A stretch of 11,836 bases of DNA, taken from the NCBI GenBank assembly GCA_020723725.1, contig DYIG01000036.1:1-11836 (forward strand). Direction: 5' to 3'. Below the pieces are notes generated by a model that did not search any database, was not told where the DNA came from, and saw nothing but the letters and a program-made list of their open reading frames with translations. The translations under genes and the position numbers were made by a program. This DNA is from Thermaerobacter marianensis. GTDB lineage: Bacteria > Bacillota > Sulfobacillia > DYIH01 > DYIG01. Shown piece after piece: positions 4,115 through 11,773 of the stretch (positions within the stretch are counted from its first letter, which is position 1; each line of letters opens with the position of its first letter).

Positions 4115-6554
4115 GCACGATTTGCTTGCCGCTGGTGAACTGTGTCACGCGGTCGTTGGCCAGGGCCAGTTCCTGCAGGCGTTCCCGTGCCGTGCCGCTC
4201 TCAACCTCCATGTGCCCGCGCACCCGGCCGTTCACCTGCAGGACAACCTCCACCTTGTCCGCCACCAGGCAGGACTCCCGGTACTTAGGCCAGGCCTGGG
4301 CATGCACACTGCCCTCGCCTCCAAGGCCCTCCCACAGCTCCTCCGTTATGTGCGGGGCAAACGGGGCTAGCAGGAGTGTCAGATTAACCGCGACCTCCCT
4401 CAGCAGGCCGAGGTTCTGATCACCCGCCGGGACCTCGTCACGGTAGCGCTGGGTGTGGTTGACCAGCTCCATGATGGCGCTGATGGCCGTGTTGAAATTG
4501 AAGCGGTCACGGACATCCTCCGTCACCCTCTTGATGGTGAGGTGCAGGGTGCGGCAGAGATCACGCGCTTCGCGGGCGTGGTCACCGTCAATACTCCACT
4601 TCTCTGCAAGCGATACCCCCTTGGTGTCCTCCGTGATCCCATGCACCAGGCGCCAGACCCTCTGCAGGAAACGATGGCACCCCTCCACCGCGCGGTCGTT
4701 CCACTCCAGGTCCTTCTCCGGCGGGGCGGCAAAAAGGATGAACAGCCGGGCCGTGTCGGCGCCGTACTTGTCCATAATCTCAGTGGGGCTGACGATGTTC
4801 CCGCGCGACTTGGACATCGCCGTGCCGCCCAGCGTCACCATCCCCTGCGTGAGCAGGTTTTGGAACGGCTCCACGAACCTGACGAGCCCGGCGTCATAGA
4901 GCACCTTGGTGAAGAAACGGGAGTAGAGCAGGTGCAGCACAGCGTGCTCCACCCCACCGATGTACTGGTCCACGGGCATCCAGTACCCTGCGTCTTGCGT
5001 GTCGAAAGGCCCGTTTTGGTAACGCGGAGAGACATATCGCAGGTAGTACCAGGAGGAGCACATAAAGGTATCCATGGTATCCGTCTCACGCCGCGCCGGT
5101 CCACCGCAGTTTGGGCAAGTGGTGTTCACGAATTCCTCGCAGCGCGCGAGGGGGGAACCGCCCTCCGGCCGGAAATCCACATCAGGGGGAAGCATGACGG
5201 GCAACTGGTCCTCCGGGACAGGGACCACTCCGCACGAATCGCAATAGATCATCGGTATGGGCGCGCCCCAGTAACGCTGGCGGGAAATGAGCCAGTCGCG
5301 CAAACGGTAGTTCACCACCCGCTGGCCCCAACCCTTTTCCATTACATGATTTATAATCCCCTGTTTCGCTTCCTCGCTGGGCAGGCCGGTAAACTGTGCA
5401 GAATCGAACATCACACCGGGCTCCACATAGGCCTCGGACATGGTGTCGCCCGACAGGCTCTGCCCCTCCGGCTGGATAACAACCCTTACAGGCAACCCGT
5501 ATTTGCGCGCAAAATCAAAGTCCCGCTGGTCATGGGCCGGCACAGCCATCACAGCGCCGGTTCCGTATTCGTACAGGACGTAATTGGCCACCCAAATGGG
5601 GATTCTGTCACCGGTCAGCGGGTTTACGGCGAATGCGCCGGTGTTTACACCCACCTTCTCGGCCTCGGTCCGCTCACGCTCGCTCTGTTCAGCCATGCTG
5701 GCGACGAAATCCTTCACCGCCGCCTCTTCAGGCCGTCCCCGAACGAGTTCAGGGACGATGGGGTGTTCGGGGGCGACGACCATGTAGGTCACCCCGTAGA
5801 GCGTATCCGGCCTGGTGGTGAAGATCTTGATGCCGGTGGAAAGCCCCTCCACAGGGAATTCCACCTCTGCCCCCTCGCTGCGGCCGATCCAGTGCTCCTG
5901 CATGACCCTGACCTTCTCCGGCCAACCCTCAAGGAGTTTGAGGTCCTCCAGCAGCCTCTCCGCGTATTCAGTGATGCGGAAGAACCACTGTTCCAGCTTC
6001 CTCTTCTCGACGGTGCTCTTGCAGCGCCAGCACTCCCCGTCTATGACCTGCTCATTGGCCAGAACCGTGGCGCAGTCCGGGCACCAGTTGACCGGCGCGT
6101 TTTTGCGATAAGCTAGGCCCTGCTTGTAGAGCAACAGGAAGAGCCACTGGGTCCAGCGGTAGTACTCCGGGTGACAGGTGGCTATCTCCCTGTCCCAGTC
6201 ATAGCTCATACCCATGGCCTTGAGCTGTTTCTTCATGTTGTCTATGTTGTCATAGGTCCACTCCGCGGGGTGGATACCGCGTTTAATCGCCGCATTCTCA
6301 GCCGGGAGGCCGAAGGCATCCCAACCCATCGGATGCAGCACATTGAAACCATTCATCGTTTGAAACCGGGCAACCACATCCCCTATGGAGTAGTTGCGTA
6401 CATGGCCCATATGGAGGTTGCCTGAAGGGTATGGGAACATTTCGAGGCAGTAGAACTTCCGACGGTTGTCTGTCCGGGCCTTGTGCGTATTTGTGGCGGC
6501 CCAGCGCTTCTGCCATTTTCCTTCCACGGCCTTGAAATCGTAGCGATTCTCCAA
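4068..6554 (-). CDS. leuS: Leucyl-tRNA synthetase
   Basis: LeuRS charges tRNA-Leu with leucine in the cytoplasm and edits mischarged products. The class I signatures are present: PYPSGNLHMGH (HIGH box at about 48-51) and AMSKSRGN (KMSKS box, 579-583, with Ala in place of the first Lys). The inserted CP1 editing domain has TTRPDTLYGV and GTGAVMAVPAHDQRDFDFA, including its conserved Asp. Cysteine pairs (CPDC, CWRC) suggest a bound zinc. The C-terminus has VVLQVNGRVRGH and ends VPDKLVNVV. At 828 aa it is full length for the bacterial form. The start is TTG 6554, with GGAGGGG 8 nt upstream; a TTG 21 nt earlier has no site. No T-box leader fits in the 112-bp gap to htpX. Its 3' end is duplicated beyond the neighbouring cassette. 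Confidence 0.97.
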   Translation of the reverse strand: MENRYDFKAVEGKWQKRWAATNTHKARTDNRRKFYCLEMFPYPSGNLHMGHVRNYSIGDVVARFQTMNGFNVLHPMGWDAFGLPAENAAIKRGIHPAEWTYDNIDNMKKQLKAMGMSYDWDREIATCHPEYYRWTQWLFLLLYKQGLAYRKNAPVNWCPDCATVLANEQVIDGECWRCKSTVEKRKLEQWFFRITEYAERLLEDLKLLEGWPEKVRVMQEHWIGRSEGAEVEFPVEGLSTGIKIFTTRPDTLYGVTYMVVAPEHPIVPELVRGRPEEAAVKDFVASMAEQSERERTEAEKVGVNTGAFAVNPLTGDRIPIWVANYVLYEYGTGAVMAVPAHDQRDFDFARKYGLPVRVVIQPEGQSLSGDTMSEAYVEPGVMFDSAQFTGLPSEEAKQGIINHVMEKGWGQRVVNYRLRDWLISRQRYWGAPIPMIYCDSCGVVPVPEDQLPVMLPPDVDFRPEGGSPLARCEEFVNTTCPNCGGPARRETDTMDTFMCSSWYYLRYVSPRYQNGPFDTQDAGYWMPVDQYIGGVEHAVLHLLYSRFFTKVLYDAGLVRFVEPFQNLLTQGMVTLGGTAMSKSRGNIVSPTEIMDKYGADTARLFILFAAPPEKDLEWNDRAVEGCHRFLQRVWRLVHGITEDTKGVSLAEKWSIDGDHAREARDLCRTLHLTIKRVTEDVRDRFNFNTAISAIMELVNHTQRYRDEVPAGDQNLGLLREVAVNLTLLLAPFAPHITEELWEGLGGEGSVHAQAWPKYRESCLVADKVEVVLQVNGRVRGHMEVESGTARERLQELALANDRVTQFTSGKQIVQVVVVPDKLVNVVRR

Positions 6555-6605
6555 ACGGCATTCCCCTCCAGACAAAACAATGCTGGCAATCCCAACCGAG
6601 TGCAG

Positions 6606-6614
6606 ATTGTACCA
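6606..6614 (-). promoter_or_regulatory. Candidate extended -10 promoter of leuS
   Basis: TGGTACAAT on the minus strand is a TGn-extended -10 box 51 bp before the leuS start, in the 112-bp gap after htpX. The -35 region is poor, as extended -10 promoters allow. If real, leuS can be transcribed without htpX. Confidence 0.35.
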
Positions 6615-6666
6615 TCAACCGGTCTAAAACTCCACGCCCGGCAGGAAAGGAAGGGCCGCAGAACGC

Positions 6667-7521
6667 CTACAACTGCGCCATTGCCCGCAGCCTTTGCACA
6701 CGCTCCTCAATGGGAGGGTGCGTGCTGAACAGGTTTGCCAGCCCCGCCCCGCTCAAGGGGTTGGCTATATACATGTGGGATGTAGCCGGGTTGACGCTCA
6801 TGGGGATAGCGCGGGTCCCGTAGGCCAGTTTCTCCAGGGCATTGGCCAGGCCGTGCGGGTTCCCCGTATAATGAGCAGCAGAGGCATCAGCCAGGTACTC
6901 CCGGCCCCTGGAAATAGCCATCTGAATTAGCGAAGCAGCAATTGGGGCCAGGATCATCATGATCAGTGACCCAGCAGCGTTGCTCGAACCCTCTTCGTCG
7001 TCACGGCGAGAACCGCCGCCCATGAAGAGCGCCCATTGGGCCATATTGGCCAGCATGGTTATGGCACTGGCGAAAACGGCAGCCAGGCTGCCGATGAGAA
7101 TATCCCTGTTCTTTACATGAGCCAGTTCATGGGCGATTACACCCTCCAGCTCCTCCCTGTTCATCATATGGAGGAGGCCTTCGGTTACCGCCACGGCAGC
7201 GTTCTGTGGGTTGCGACCCGTGGCGAAGGCGTTGGGCTGTGACTGCGGAATGAGATAGAGTTTCGGCATCGGCAGTCCGGCCTTTTCGCACAACCGCCGG
7301 GTGATAGCATATAATTCAGGAGCTTCGGACTCTGAGACCTCGACCGCCCCCGACATCCGCAAGGCTATACGGTCGCTAAACCAATAGCCGAAGAAATTCA
7401 TGCCCAGGGCCATGATGAAAGCAAATTGCATCCCGCTGGATCCGCCTATCGCGCCGCCACCCCAGATAAGTAGCGCGCTAAGGATACCCATGAGCAACCA
7501 GGTTTTCAGCTTCGTGGTCAT
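6667..7521 (-). CDS. htpX: Membrane zinc protease HtpX
   Basis: HtpX is an M48-family membrane metalloprotease that degrades damaged or misfolded membrane proteins with the active site facing the cytoplasm. This 284-aa copy has two N-terminal membrane segments (about 7-25 and 31-48). The zinc motif HELAH follows at 131-135 in VIAHELAHVKNRD, then two more hydrophobic segments (about 140-168 and 184-203), and the third zinc ligand E208 in SRGREYLADASAAHYTGNP. The C-terminal STHPPIEERVQRL is the usual ending. The length is standard. The start is ATG 7521 with a weak AAGGGTGGG upstream. It lies 112 bp before leuS on the same strand; the functional link between them is not obvious. The upstream neighbour is divergent, so its promoter must lie in the 147-bp AT-rich gap, where only a lone TATAAT (7570-7565, minus) stands out. 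Confidence 0.96.
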   Translation of the reverse strand: MTTKLKTWLLMGILSALLIWGGGAIGGSSGMQFAFIMALGMNFFGYWFSDRIALRMSGAVEVSESEAPELYAITRRLCEKAGLPMPKLYLIPQSQPNAFATGRNPQNAAVAVTEGLLHMMNREELEGVIAHELAHVKNRDILIGSLAAVFASAITMLANMAQWALFMGGGSRRDDEEGSSNAAGSLIMMILAPIAASLIQMAISRGREYLADASAAHYTGNPHGLANALEKLAYGTRAIPMSVNPATSHMYIANPLSGAGLANLFSTHPPIEERVQRLRAMAQL

Positions 7522-7668
7522 TGATTATCCCACCCTTTAATTCAGGATATGAGAACCGGGAAATATTATATTTCAAACCAAACCTCCAGGAAAATTTAAA
7601 CCAATTAAATAAAATTTTAATGTTTTAAGACGAAACAAACTACATCCATCTCAGAGGAGGAACAATTA

Positions 7669-8199
7669 ATGAAAAGGATGCACATAATTCTTGGCACTAC
7701 ATTTATGTTAGCAGGAATCTTGTTTCTTGGTGGTTGTTCAGACCGGGATGGTTTTAGGGGGCGAGAGGGTTTTAATCCCAACCGCGACGGCTATGGCTAC
7801 GGTGACATGAGAGAACGTGGAGAGCCGAACGGTTATGATCGCCGTGAAGGTGGGGAGTTCCGGCAAGGCTACAGGGATGGCTATGGTGGGGGGTATCGCA
7901 ATGAACAGCAATACAATGACCAACAATACATGGAGCGGCCGGGACCGAATGAAACCGGCGACCCAAACTATCAGGGCGACGGTTATGCCCCTCGGGATCA
8001 AGGTATGCCACAAGACAGCATACATGGGGGCATTGAAAGCGGCCCCGGGAACCAAGGGTTTGGCGATCCAGGCGCAATGGAGCCTGGCATGGAATCCGGA
8101 GGGAACTACGGCACCCCGGAAGGGCGTGAGGGTGGCGAGTTTGGGGAGCGCGGAGAAAGAGGGGAAAGCCGCGAACGGGAGGAGATCGAACGAAGGTAA
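7669..8199 (+). CDS. Gly/Arg/Glu-rich lipoprotein, unknown function
   Basis: This 176-aa protein starts with a lipoprotein signal peptide: KR, a hydrophobic run, then the lipobox LGGC with C23 as the lipidation site, so it should be anchored on the outer face of the membrane. The mature part is low-complexity and very hydrophilic. It is dominated by Gly, Arg, Glu, Asp, Tyr and Asn, with imperfect repeats of the RDGYGYGD/YRDGYGGGY and GGEFG/RGERGE type. No catalytic motif is visible and disorder is likely. The start is ATG 7669 with AGAGGAGG 8 nt upstream. It is a single-gene unit read against its neighbours: divergent from htpX and convergent with the tRNA-Ala, with an intrinsic terminator after it. 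No function is assigned; a spore-coat, cell-wall or polymer-binding role would be guesswork. Confidence 0.75.
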   Translation: MKRMHIILGTTFMLAGILFLGGCSDRDGFRGREGFNPNRDGYGYGDMRERGEPNGYDRREGGEFRQGYRDGYGGGYRNEQQYNDQQYMERPGPNETGDPNYQGDGYAPRDQGMPQDSIHGGIESGPGNQGFGDPGAMEPGMESGGNYGTPEGREGGEFGERGERGESREREEIERR

Positions 8200-8224
8200 C
8201 GCTCTCAAAGAGGCTATTAGAAAT

Positions 8225-8262
8225 AAACCCCGGGTTTTTCAGCCCGGGGTTTTTATTTTTTT
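8225..8262 (+). terminator. Strong terminator between the lipoprotein gene and tRNA-Ala, probably bidirectional
   Basis: A perfect 10-bp stem (AAACCCCGGG 8225-8234 with CCCGGGGTTT 8243-8252, loop of 8) is followed on the plus strand by a long T-run broken by one A. It ends the lipoprotein transcript. On the minus strand the same stem is followed by ATTTCTAATAG after the stem's own TTT, weaker but adequate to end the tRNA transcript coming the other way. Confidence 0.9.
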
Positions 8263-8264
8263 AG

Positions 8265-8340
8265 TGGTGGAGGTAAGCGGGTTCGAACCGCTGGCCTTCT
8301 GAATGCCATTCAGACGCTCTCCCAGCTGAGCTATACCCCC
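8265..8340 (-). tRNA. tRNA-Ala, anticodon GGC
   Basis: Minus-strand 76-nt cloverleaf with encoded CCA. The acceptor stem GGGGGTA pairs with TACCTCC and contains the G3:U70 wobble that marks alanine tRNAs. The D-arm is GCTC-AGCTGGGA-GAGC, the anticodon stem TCTGA/TCAGA encloses ATGGCAT (anticodon GGC, reading GCC/GCU), and the T-arm AGCGG-TTCGAAC-CCGCT is canonical. It is a lone tRNA, placed between rsfS and the convergent lipoprotein gene. Confidence 0.98.
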
Positions 8341-8352
8341 ACGACACACATC

Positions 8353-8380
8353 ATTATAGCTGTCAGATCACCGAAGTCAA
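8353..8380 (-). promoter_or_regulatory. Promoter of tRNA-Ala
   Basis: TTGACT (8380-8375) and a perfect TATAAT (8358-8353) are separated by 16 bp on the minus strand. The expected start site is only a few bases before the tRNA 5' end, the usual layout for stable RNA. It lies in the 61-bp gap after rsfS, so the tRNA has its own transcription as well as any read-through. Confidence 0.8.
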
Positions 8381-8401
8381 GCCGCTGCCAACTGGCACTT
8401 A

Positions 8402-8785
8402 TTATCTACAGGCTTGCTGCGGGACTGGACCCGACTGGCCTGACGCAGGTGTAGCGGTTTGAGTGGCGTCACGCCAGAGCCTTTCGATGTCGTAATACTC
8501 CCGATCCTCGTCAACGAAGACATGGATAATCACATCGCCATAATCAAGCAGGATCCACCGGCCAACACTGTAACCCTCGGTATGCAAAGGCTCCTGACCG
8601 GCTTCCGCCATCTTCTCCACTATGTTATCCGCAATGGCACGGACCTGTAGGGTTGATCCACCGCTACAGATTACAAAATAGTCCGCAATAACGGTCAAGT
8701 TTTTTACGTCAAGTACCTCTATGTCACGAGCCTTTTTATCCTCAGCTGCCAGAACTGCTAAATTAGCCCTCTCCTTGGGTTCCAA
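8402..8785 (-). CDS. rsfS: Ribosomal silencing factor RsfS
   Basis: RsfS (YbeB/YqeL, Iojap family) binds L14 on the 50S subunit and keeps it from joining 30S when nutrients run low. This 127-aa protein matches the family along its length: KKARDIEVLDVKNLTVIADYFVICSG, then EGYSVGRWILLDYGDVIIHVFVDEDREYYDIERLW. A short Gln/Ala/Pro-rich tail after about residue 110 is extra and not conserved. The start is TTG 8785, with GGAGGG 11 nt upstream; no better start precedes the conserved region. The first 23 bp overlap the end of yqeK, so translation is likely coupled. It closes the minus-strand spo0B-obg-nadD-yqeK-rsfS series, an order shared in part with B. subtilis nadD-yqeK-yqeL. Confidence 0.96.
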   Translation of the reverse strand: MEPKERANLAVLAAEDKKARDIEVLDVKNLTVIADYFVICSGGSTLQVRAIADNIVEKMAEAGQEPLHTEGYSVGRWILLDYGDVIIHVFVDEDREYYDIERLWRDATQTATPASGQSGPVPQQACR

Positions 8786-9362
8786 CCGGCTTGTATCCCT
8801 CCAATTCCGCTTTAAGTTCCAGGGTGCGCCTGTCTATGGTCCAACCCCTCGCTTTCAGGCTCTTCACCGTCAGATCGACGGCTGCCTTGATGGCAGCGTC
8901 CATATCGGTCCAGGCCAGTTCCCTAACCCTTTCCAATCCAGAGAAGTGGCGTCCCGGTTCAATGAAGTCCGCCAGGTAAACCACTTTATCCAGGAGTGTC
9001 ATGCCCCTGCACCCGGTTGTGTGACGGGCCACCGCACATAGGATACTATCGTCCTCGATACCCAGTTCTTCCTTGATTAGCACCGCCCCCAGAGGCGCAT
9101 GAAGGAGCGTTACACCACATCGTTCATCCTCAAGGATACCATGAGATCTTGCAATATTCAGGGCTTTATCAAGGGGCATTTCCCGTGCATAATCGTGGAG
9201 AAGGCCCGCCAGCCATGAACGCTTTTGATCTATGCCATGAAGGCCATGAATCCTCGCAAGCCTCACCGCCGTTCTTGCAACCCGTATCGAGTGTAAGAAC
9301 CTCTTTTCACTTAGACGTGCGCGCAATATTTGAATTAAGCGTTTAGAATCAACTTTGGACAT
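8763..9362 (-). CDS. yqeK: HD-domain diadenosine tetraphosphate hydrolase YqeK
   Basis: YqeK-type HD proteins hydrolyse Ap4A symmetrically to two ADP, a stress-nucleotide clearing role. In this 199-aa protein the metal ligands are visible: H24 in RFLHSIRVA, the HD pair 56-57 in GLLHDYAREM, then His residues in LLHAPLGA and AVARHTTG, and an Asp in YLADFIEPGR. The C-terminus is helical and ends in a basic tail. ATG 9362 is preferred: GGGGA lies about 10 nt before it and it starts MSKVDSKRLI. A TTG at 9401, only 3 nt after nadD, would add 13 residues but has no ribosome site. The gene sits between nadD and rsfS as in many Firmicutes and overlaps rsfS by 23 bp. Confidence 0.94.
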   Translation of the reverse strand: MSKVDSKRLIQILRARLSEKRFLHSIRVARTAVRLARIHGLHGIDQKRSWLAGLLHDYAREMPLDKALNIARSHGILEDERCGVTLLHAPLGAVLIKEELGIEDDSILCAVARHTTGCRGMTLLDKVVYLADFIEPGRHFSGLERVRELAWTDMDAAIKAAVDLTVKSLKARGWTIDRRTLELKAELEGYKPVGTQGEG

Positions 9363-9404
9363 CTCAACGATTTCCCCGGAATTATTATAATGGTTGGGCA
9401 AGTA

Positions 9405-10019
9405 TTATGTTAAATACAACTTCTCCCGCACAATGTAGTTTTCTACAGATTCAGGAACCATGTACTTGATCGTATTACCATTGCGAACCCTGCGGCGTAT
9501 CTCGCTGGAAGAAACACCAACCACCGGGATATCGAACACCTCCAGGCGGTCACGCAGGTTGCCGGGGAAGGCCTGCATTACCTGTTCCAGGGATTGATGC
9601 GAAAAACCCGGTCTGCTTACCGCGATAAACCTTGCCATAGATAGGAGTTCCTCGGGGGATTGCCAGGAGGGTAGGCTCAGGGCCGCATCGGCTCCGGTAA
9701 TAAAATAGATTTGCGCCTCCGGTTCCTGTTCCCTGAAGGTTCTGATGGTGTCCACCGTATATGAGGGCCCCTCACGCTCAAGCTCATACGCGGAAACCTC
9801 GAATCCAGGGTTCGAAAGCGTGGCGAGGTATAACATAATGAGGCGATGAAACCCATCAGCCGGCCTGGCATCCCTTTTCGCAGGCGAGATAGCGGCAGGA
9901 ACAAAAACAACTAACTCCAAACCGTAATGGCACCGAACCACCTCCGCAGCCAGGAGGTGCCCGTGGTGAACCGGATCAAAGGTCCCGCCCATTATGCCAA
10001 TAGACCGCCTCACAGACAT
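9405..10019 (-). CDS. nadD: Nicotinate-nucleotide adenylyltransferase NadD
   Basis: NadD joins ATP and nicotinate mononucleotide to form deamido-NAD, the penultimate step of NAD synthesis. The 204-aa protein has the nucleotidyltransferase signature GIMGGTFDPVHHGHLLAA near the N-terminus (the HxGH motif), an internal ITGADAALSLPSWQSPEELL as in this family, and the second ATP-binding motif VSSSEIRRRVRNG near the C-terminus. The length is normal. A GTG directly precedes the chosen ATG; the ribosome site is weak for either (GAGGAT about 16-19 nt away), so coupling to obg, whose stop is about 15 bp upstream, is likely. yqeK follows. Confidence 0.96.
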   Translation of the reverse strand: MSVRRSIGIMGGTFDPVHHGHLLAAEVVRCHYGLELVVFVPAAISPAKRDARPADGFHRLIMLYLATLSNPGFEVSAYELEREGPSYTVDTIRTFREQEPEAQIYFITGADAALSLPSWQSPEELLSMARFIAVSRPGFSHQSLEQVMQAFPGNLRDRLEVFDIPVVGVSSSEIRRRVRNGNTIKYMVPESVENYIVREKLYLT

Positions 10020-10034
10020 CACCGCCCGCTGAAA

Positions 10035-11048
10035 CTATCCTCGGGTCTCAACCCGGACACGGCGTAGGGTTTCCGCTATGGCTGCCAAAAGGGCGTCGAT
10101 GCCCTGCCCAGTTGTTGCGGATATGGGGAAAACCTTAAATCCCTTCTTCTGTACGGCCTCATGAAAACGGGGCAGGTTTTCTTCCCCGGCCGGAATATCG
10201 ATCTTGTTTGCGGCCACAATTTGGGGTAGTTTAGTCAGACGCTCGTCGTAGAAACCTAGTTCCTCATTTATTTTAAGGAAGTCGTCTACCGGGTCCCGGC
10301 CTTCCGTACCCGCAACATCCACCACGTGCAACAGGACCCGTGTCCGCTCTATATGCCGCAGGAACTCATGACCGAGACCGACGCCCTGGTGGGCGCCCTC
10401 GATTAACCCCGGTATATCAGCCATTACCCAGCTTTGTTCGCCGTGTTCCACCACACCCAGGTTGGGGATGAGTGTGGTAAAGGGATACGAAGCCACCTTG
10501 GGTTTTGCTGCTGAAACCCTTGAAAGCAGGGTAGACTTCCCTGCGTTGGGGAACCCGACGAGGCCGACATCCGCCAGTAGTTTCAGTTCTAGTTCGAGCC
10601 AGCGCTCTTCCCCGGGTTTACCGTCCTCGGCAAACTGGGGGGCCTGGTTGGTAGAGCTCTTGAACCGGGCATTGCCTCGCCCACCCCTTCCACCACGGGC
10701 AACAACAACCTCCTGACCCGGTTCGGTAAGGTCGGCAAGGACCTCCCCTGTTTCCGCATCCTTCACCACCGTCCCGGGGGGCACCTTTATCCGTATATCC
10801 TCGGCGTTGGCGCCATGCTTTTTGTCCCCCATTCCGTGTTCCCCACGCTCGGCCTTGAAGTGCCTCTGGTACCGGAAGTCCATCAGGGTCTGTATGTTGT
10901 GATCGACAACGAGAATGACATCGCCACCCCGCCCGCCGTCCCCACCGGCAGGACCGCCCCTTGGCACATACTTCTCGCGACGGAAGGCAATGCAGCCATG
11001 CCCCCCGTCGCCTGCCTTAACGTATATTCGGGCGGTATCGACGAACAC
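10035..11048 (-). CDS. obg: Obg GTPase, short form without C-terminal domain
   Basis: Obg is a 50S-assembly GTPase that also links GTP/ppGpp levels to sporulation. The Gly-rich Obg fold is at 1-150 (FVDTARIYVKAGDGGHG, RGGPAGGDGGRGGDV). The G domain follows: G1 GFPNAGKS at 165-172, switch II DIPGLIEGA from 211, G4 NKID at 281-284 and G5 SAT at 310-312. The 337-aa protein stops right after the G domain, so the C-terminal OCT domain seen in B. subtilis Obg (about 428 aa) is absent. GTG 11048 gives the canonical MFVDTARIYV start with GGGGGT just upstream. An ATG 24 nt earlier is possible but lies 17 nt from the AGGAGG that overlaps the upstream stop. It follows the Spo0B-like gene, the classic spo0B-obg pair. 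Confidence 0.96.
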   Translation of the reverse strand: MFVDTARIYVKAGDGGHGCIAFRREKYVPRGGPAGGDGGRGGDVILVVDHNIQTLMDFRYQRHFKAERGEHGMGDKKHGANAEDIRIKVPPGTVVKDAETGEVLADLTEPGQEVVVARGGRGGRGNARFKSSTNQAPQFAEDGKPGEERWLELELKLLADVGLVGFPNAGKSTLLSRVSAAKPKVASYPFTTLIPNLGVVEHGEQSWVMADIPGLIEGAHQGVGLGHEFLRHIERTRVLLHVVDVAGTEGRDPVDDFLKINEELGFYDERLTKLPQIVAANKIDIPAGEENLPRFHEAVQKKGFKVFPISATTGQGIDALLAAIAETLRRVRVETRG

Positions 11049-11093
11049 CAAGGCACCCCCAGCCGCGACCATGAACGGGGCCGCGTTTTCCTC

Positions 11094-11723
11094 CTAAGAC
11101 CGAGGCCAGGTTAACTGCACCACGCCCATTGGGCAGTCTCCTCCGTCCTCCCTGTATGTAATCATGCCCTTAGCGTTCATAAAAGCCTCAATGGCTGCAT
11201 CCCAATCCTGTACACTCAACATGGATTTAATCATTGAAAGTAAATCTTCTTCCTTGGCGACATCTGACGGCGCCTTAAAATGCATTTGCAGCTCAAGTTG
11301 CCAGGTTTCCTCATCTCCCCCAAGCGCGAACATCACCCTTTGCCCTGAAGGGACCCGATGCACCAGCATTATGGCTGCATCAGCCATCTTATCGACAACA
11401 AACGATGCCTCCGATGGCCAGGAAAAACCCTCGACCTGTGGCGCAACTTTAAAACCCAGCTCTATGCCAAAATTCTCCGCAAAACCTTTCTTGAGGAGGA
11501 AAGATGCAGCCACGGCGGGGTCGGCCACTTTAGACAGCATGGTTTCAGAAGCCATGGCATCCCTTAGTTCGCGGATGTATTCCTCTACTCGATTGGGTTG
11601 GCCCATCTGCAGCCATCCGGAAACTACCTGAAGGTGGTTCAGAAGTGCGTGTCGATATGCGGCCGCCATGGCCAAAACCTCGGTGGGGTTTGCCTCCTGA
11701 AAGGCATTCTTAACATAACTCAT
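11094..11723 (-). CDS. spo0B: Spo0B-like sporulation phosphotransferase
   Basis: Spo0B passes phosphate from Spo0F to Spo0A in the sporulation phosphorelay. This 209-aa protein has the N-terminal alpha domain (SPOB_a type) with AAAYRHALLNHLQVVSGWLQMG, where H25 aligns with the phosphorylated His of B. subtilis Spo0B (RHDWMNKLQ). The residue after it is Ala, not the acidic one usual in histidine-kinase H boxes. A helix NRVEEYIRELRDAM completes the hairpin used for dimerisation. The C-terminal ~130 residues are poorly conserved, as in the degenerate ATPase-like domain of Spo0B. Position immediately before obg strongly supports the call. The start is ATG 11723 with GGGGGT 6 nt upstream. The gap to obg is 45 bp. 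It may alternatively be a generic Spo0B/CitA-type histidine protein. Confidence 0.85.
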   Translation of the reverse strand: MSYVKNAFQEANPTEVLAMAAAYRHALLNHLQVVSGWLQMGQPNRVEEYIRELRDAMASETMLSKVADPAVAASFLLKKGFAENFGIELGFKVAPQVEGFSWPSEASFVVDKMADAAIMLVHRVPSGQRVMFALGGDEETWQLELQMHFKAPSDVAKEEDLLSMIKSMLSVQDWDAAIEAFMNAKGMITYREDGGDCPMGVVQLTWPRS

Positions 11724-11736
11724 AGGAATACCCCCG

Positions 11737-11773
11737 TATAAAAGACCCGACAGGCGTTATACCTACCGGGTCT
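11737..11773 (-). terminator. Terminator-like hairpin in the spo0B leader
   Basis: On the minus strand AGACCCGGTAGG (11773-11762) and CCTGTCGGGTCT (11754-11743) pair over 10 of 12 positions around a 7-nt loop, followed by TTTTATA. This fits an intrinsic terminator of the gene upstream of spo0B (outside the window), or an attenuator, since spo0B starts about 15 bp later. Confidence 0.65.

Noticed and set aside
3993..4419. Plus-strand open frames of 125 and 132 codons over the leuS 3' end
   Set aside because: They are antisense frames of leuS in two phases at once, with low-complexity translations.
4455..6116. A 553-codon plus-strand open frame
   Set aside because: It lies entirely antisense to leuS, has no ribosome site or recognisable domain, and is His/Arg/Pro-rich as expected for the reverse frame of a GC-rich gene.
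6555..6666. T-box leader before leuS
   Set aside because: Aminoacyl-tRNA synthetase genes in Firmicutes often have one, but the 112-bp gap is too short and shows no T-box sequence or terminator.
7738..8208. 156-codon minus-strand frame opposite the lipoprotein gene
   Set aside because: It mirrors the low-complexity plus-strand gene, which has a lipobox, ribosome site and terminator; the reverse frame has none.
8265..8300. tRNA-Ala 3' end as an integrase attachment site for the lipoprotein gene
   Set aside because: No second copy of the tRNA 3' end is visible in the window and no integrase gene is present; GAACCC at 2405 is only a short chance match.
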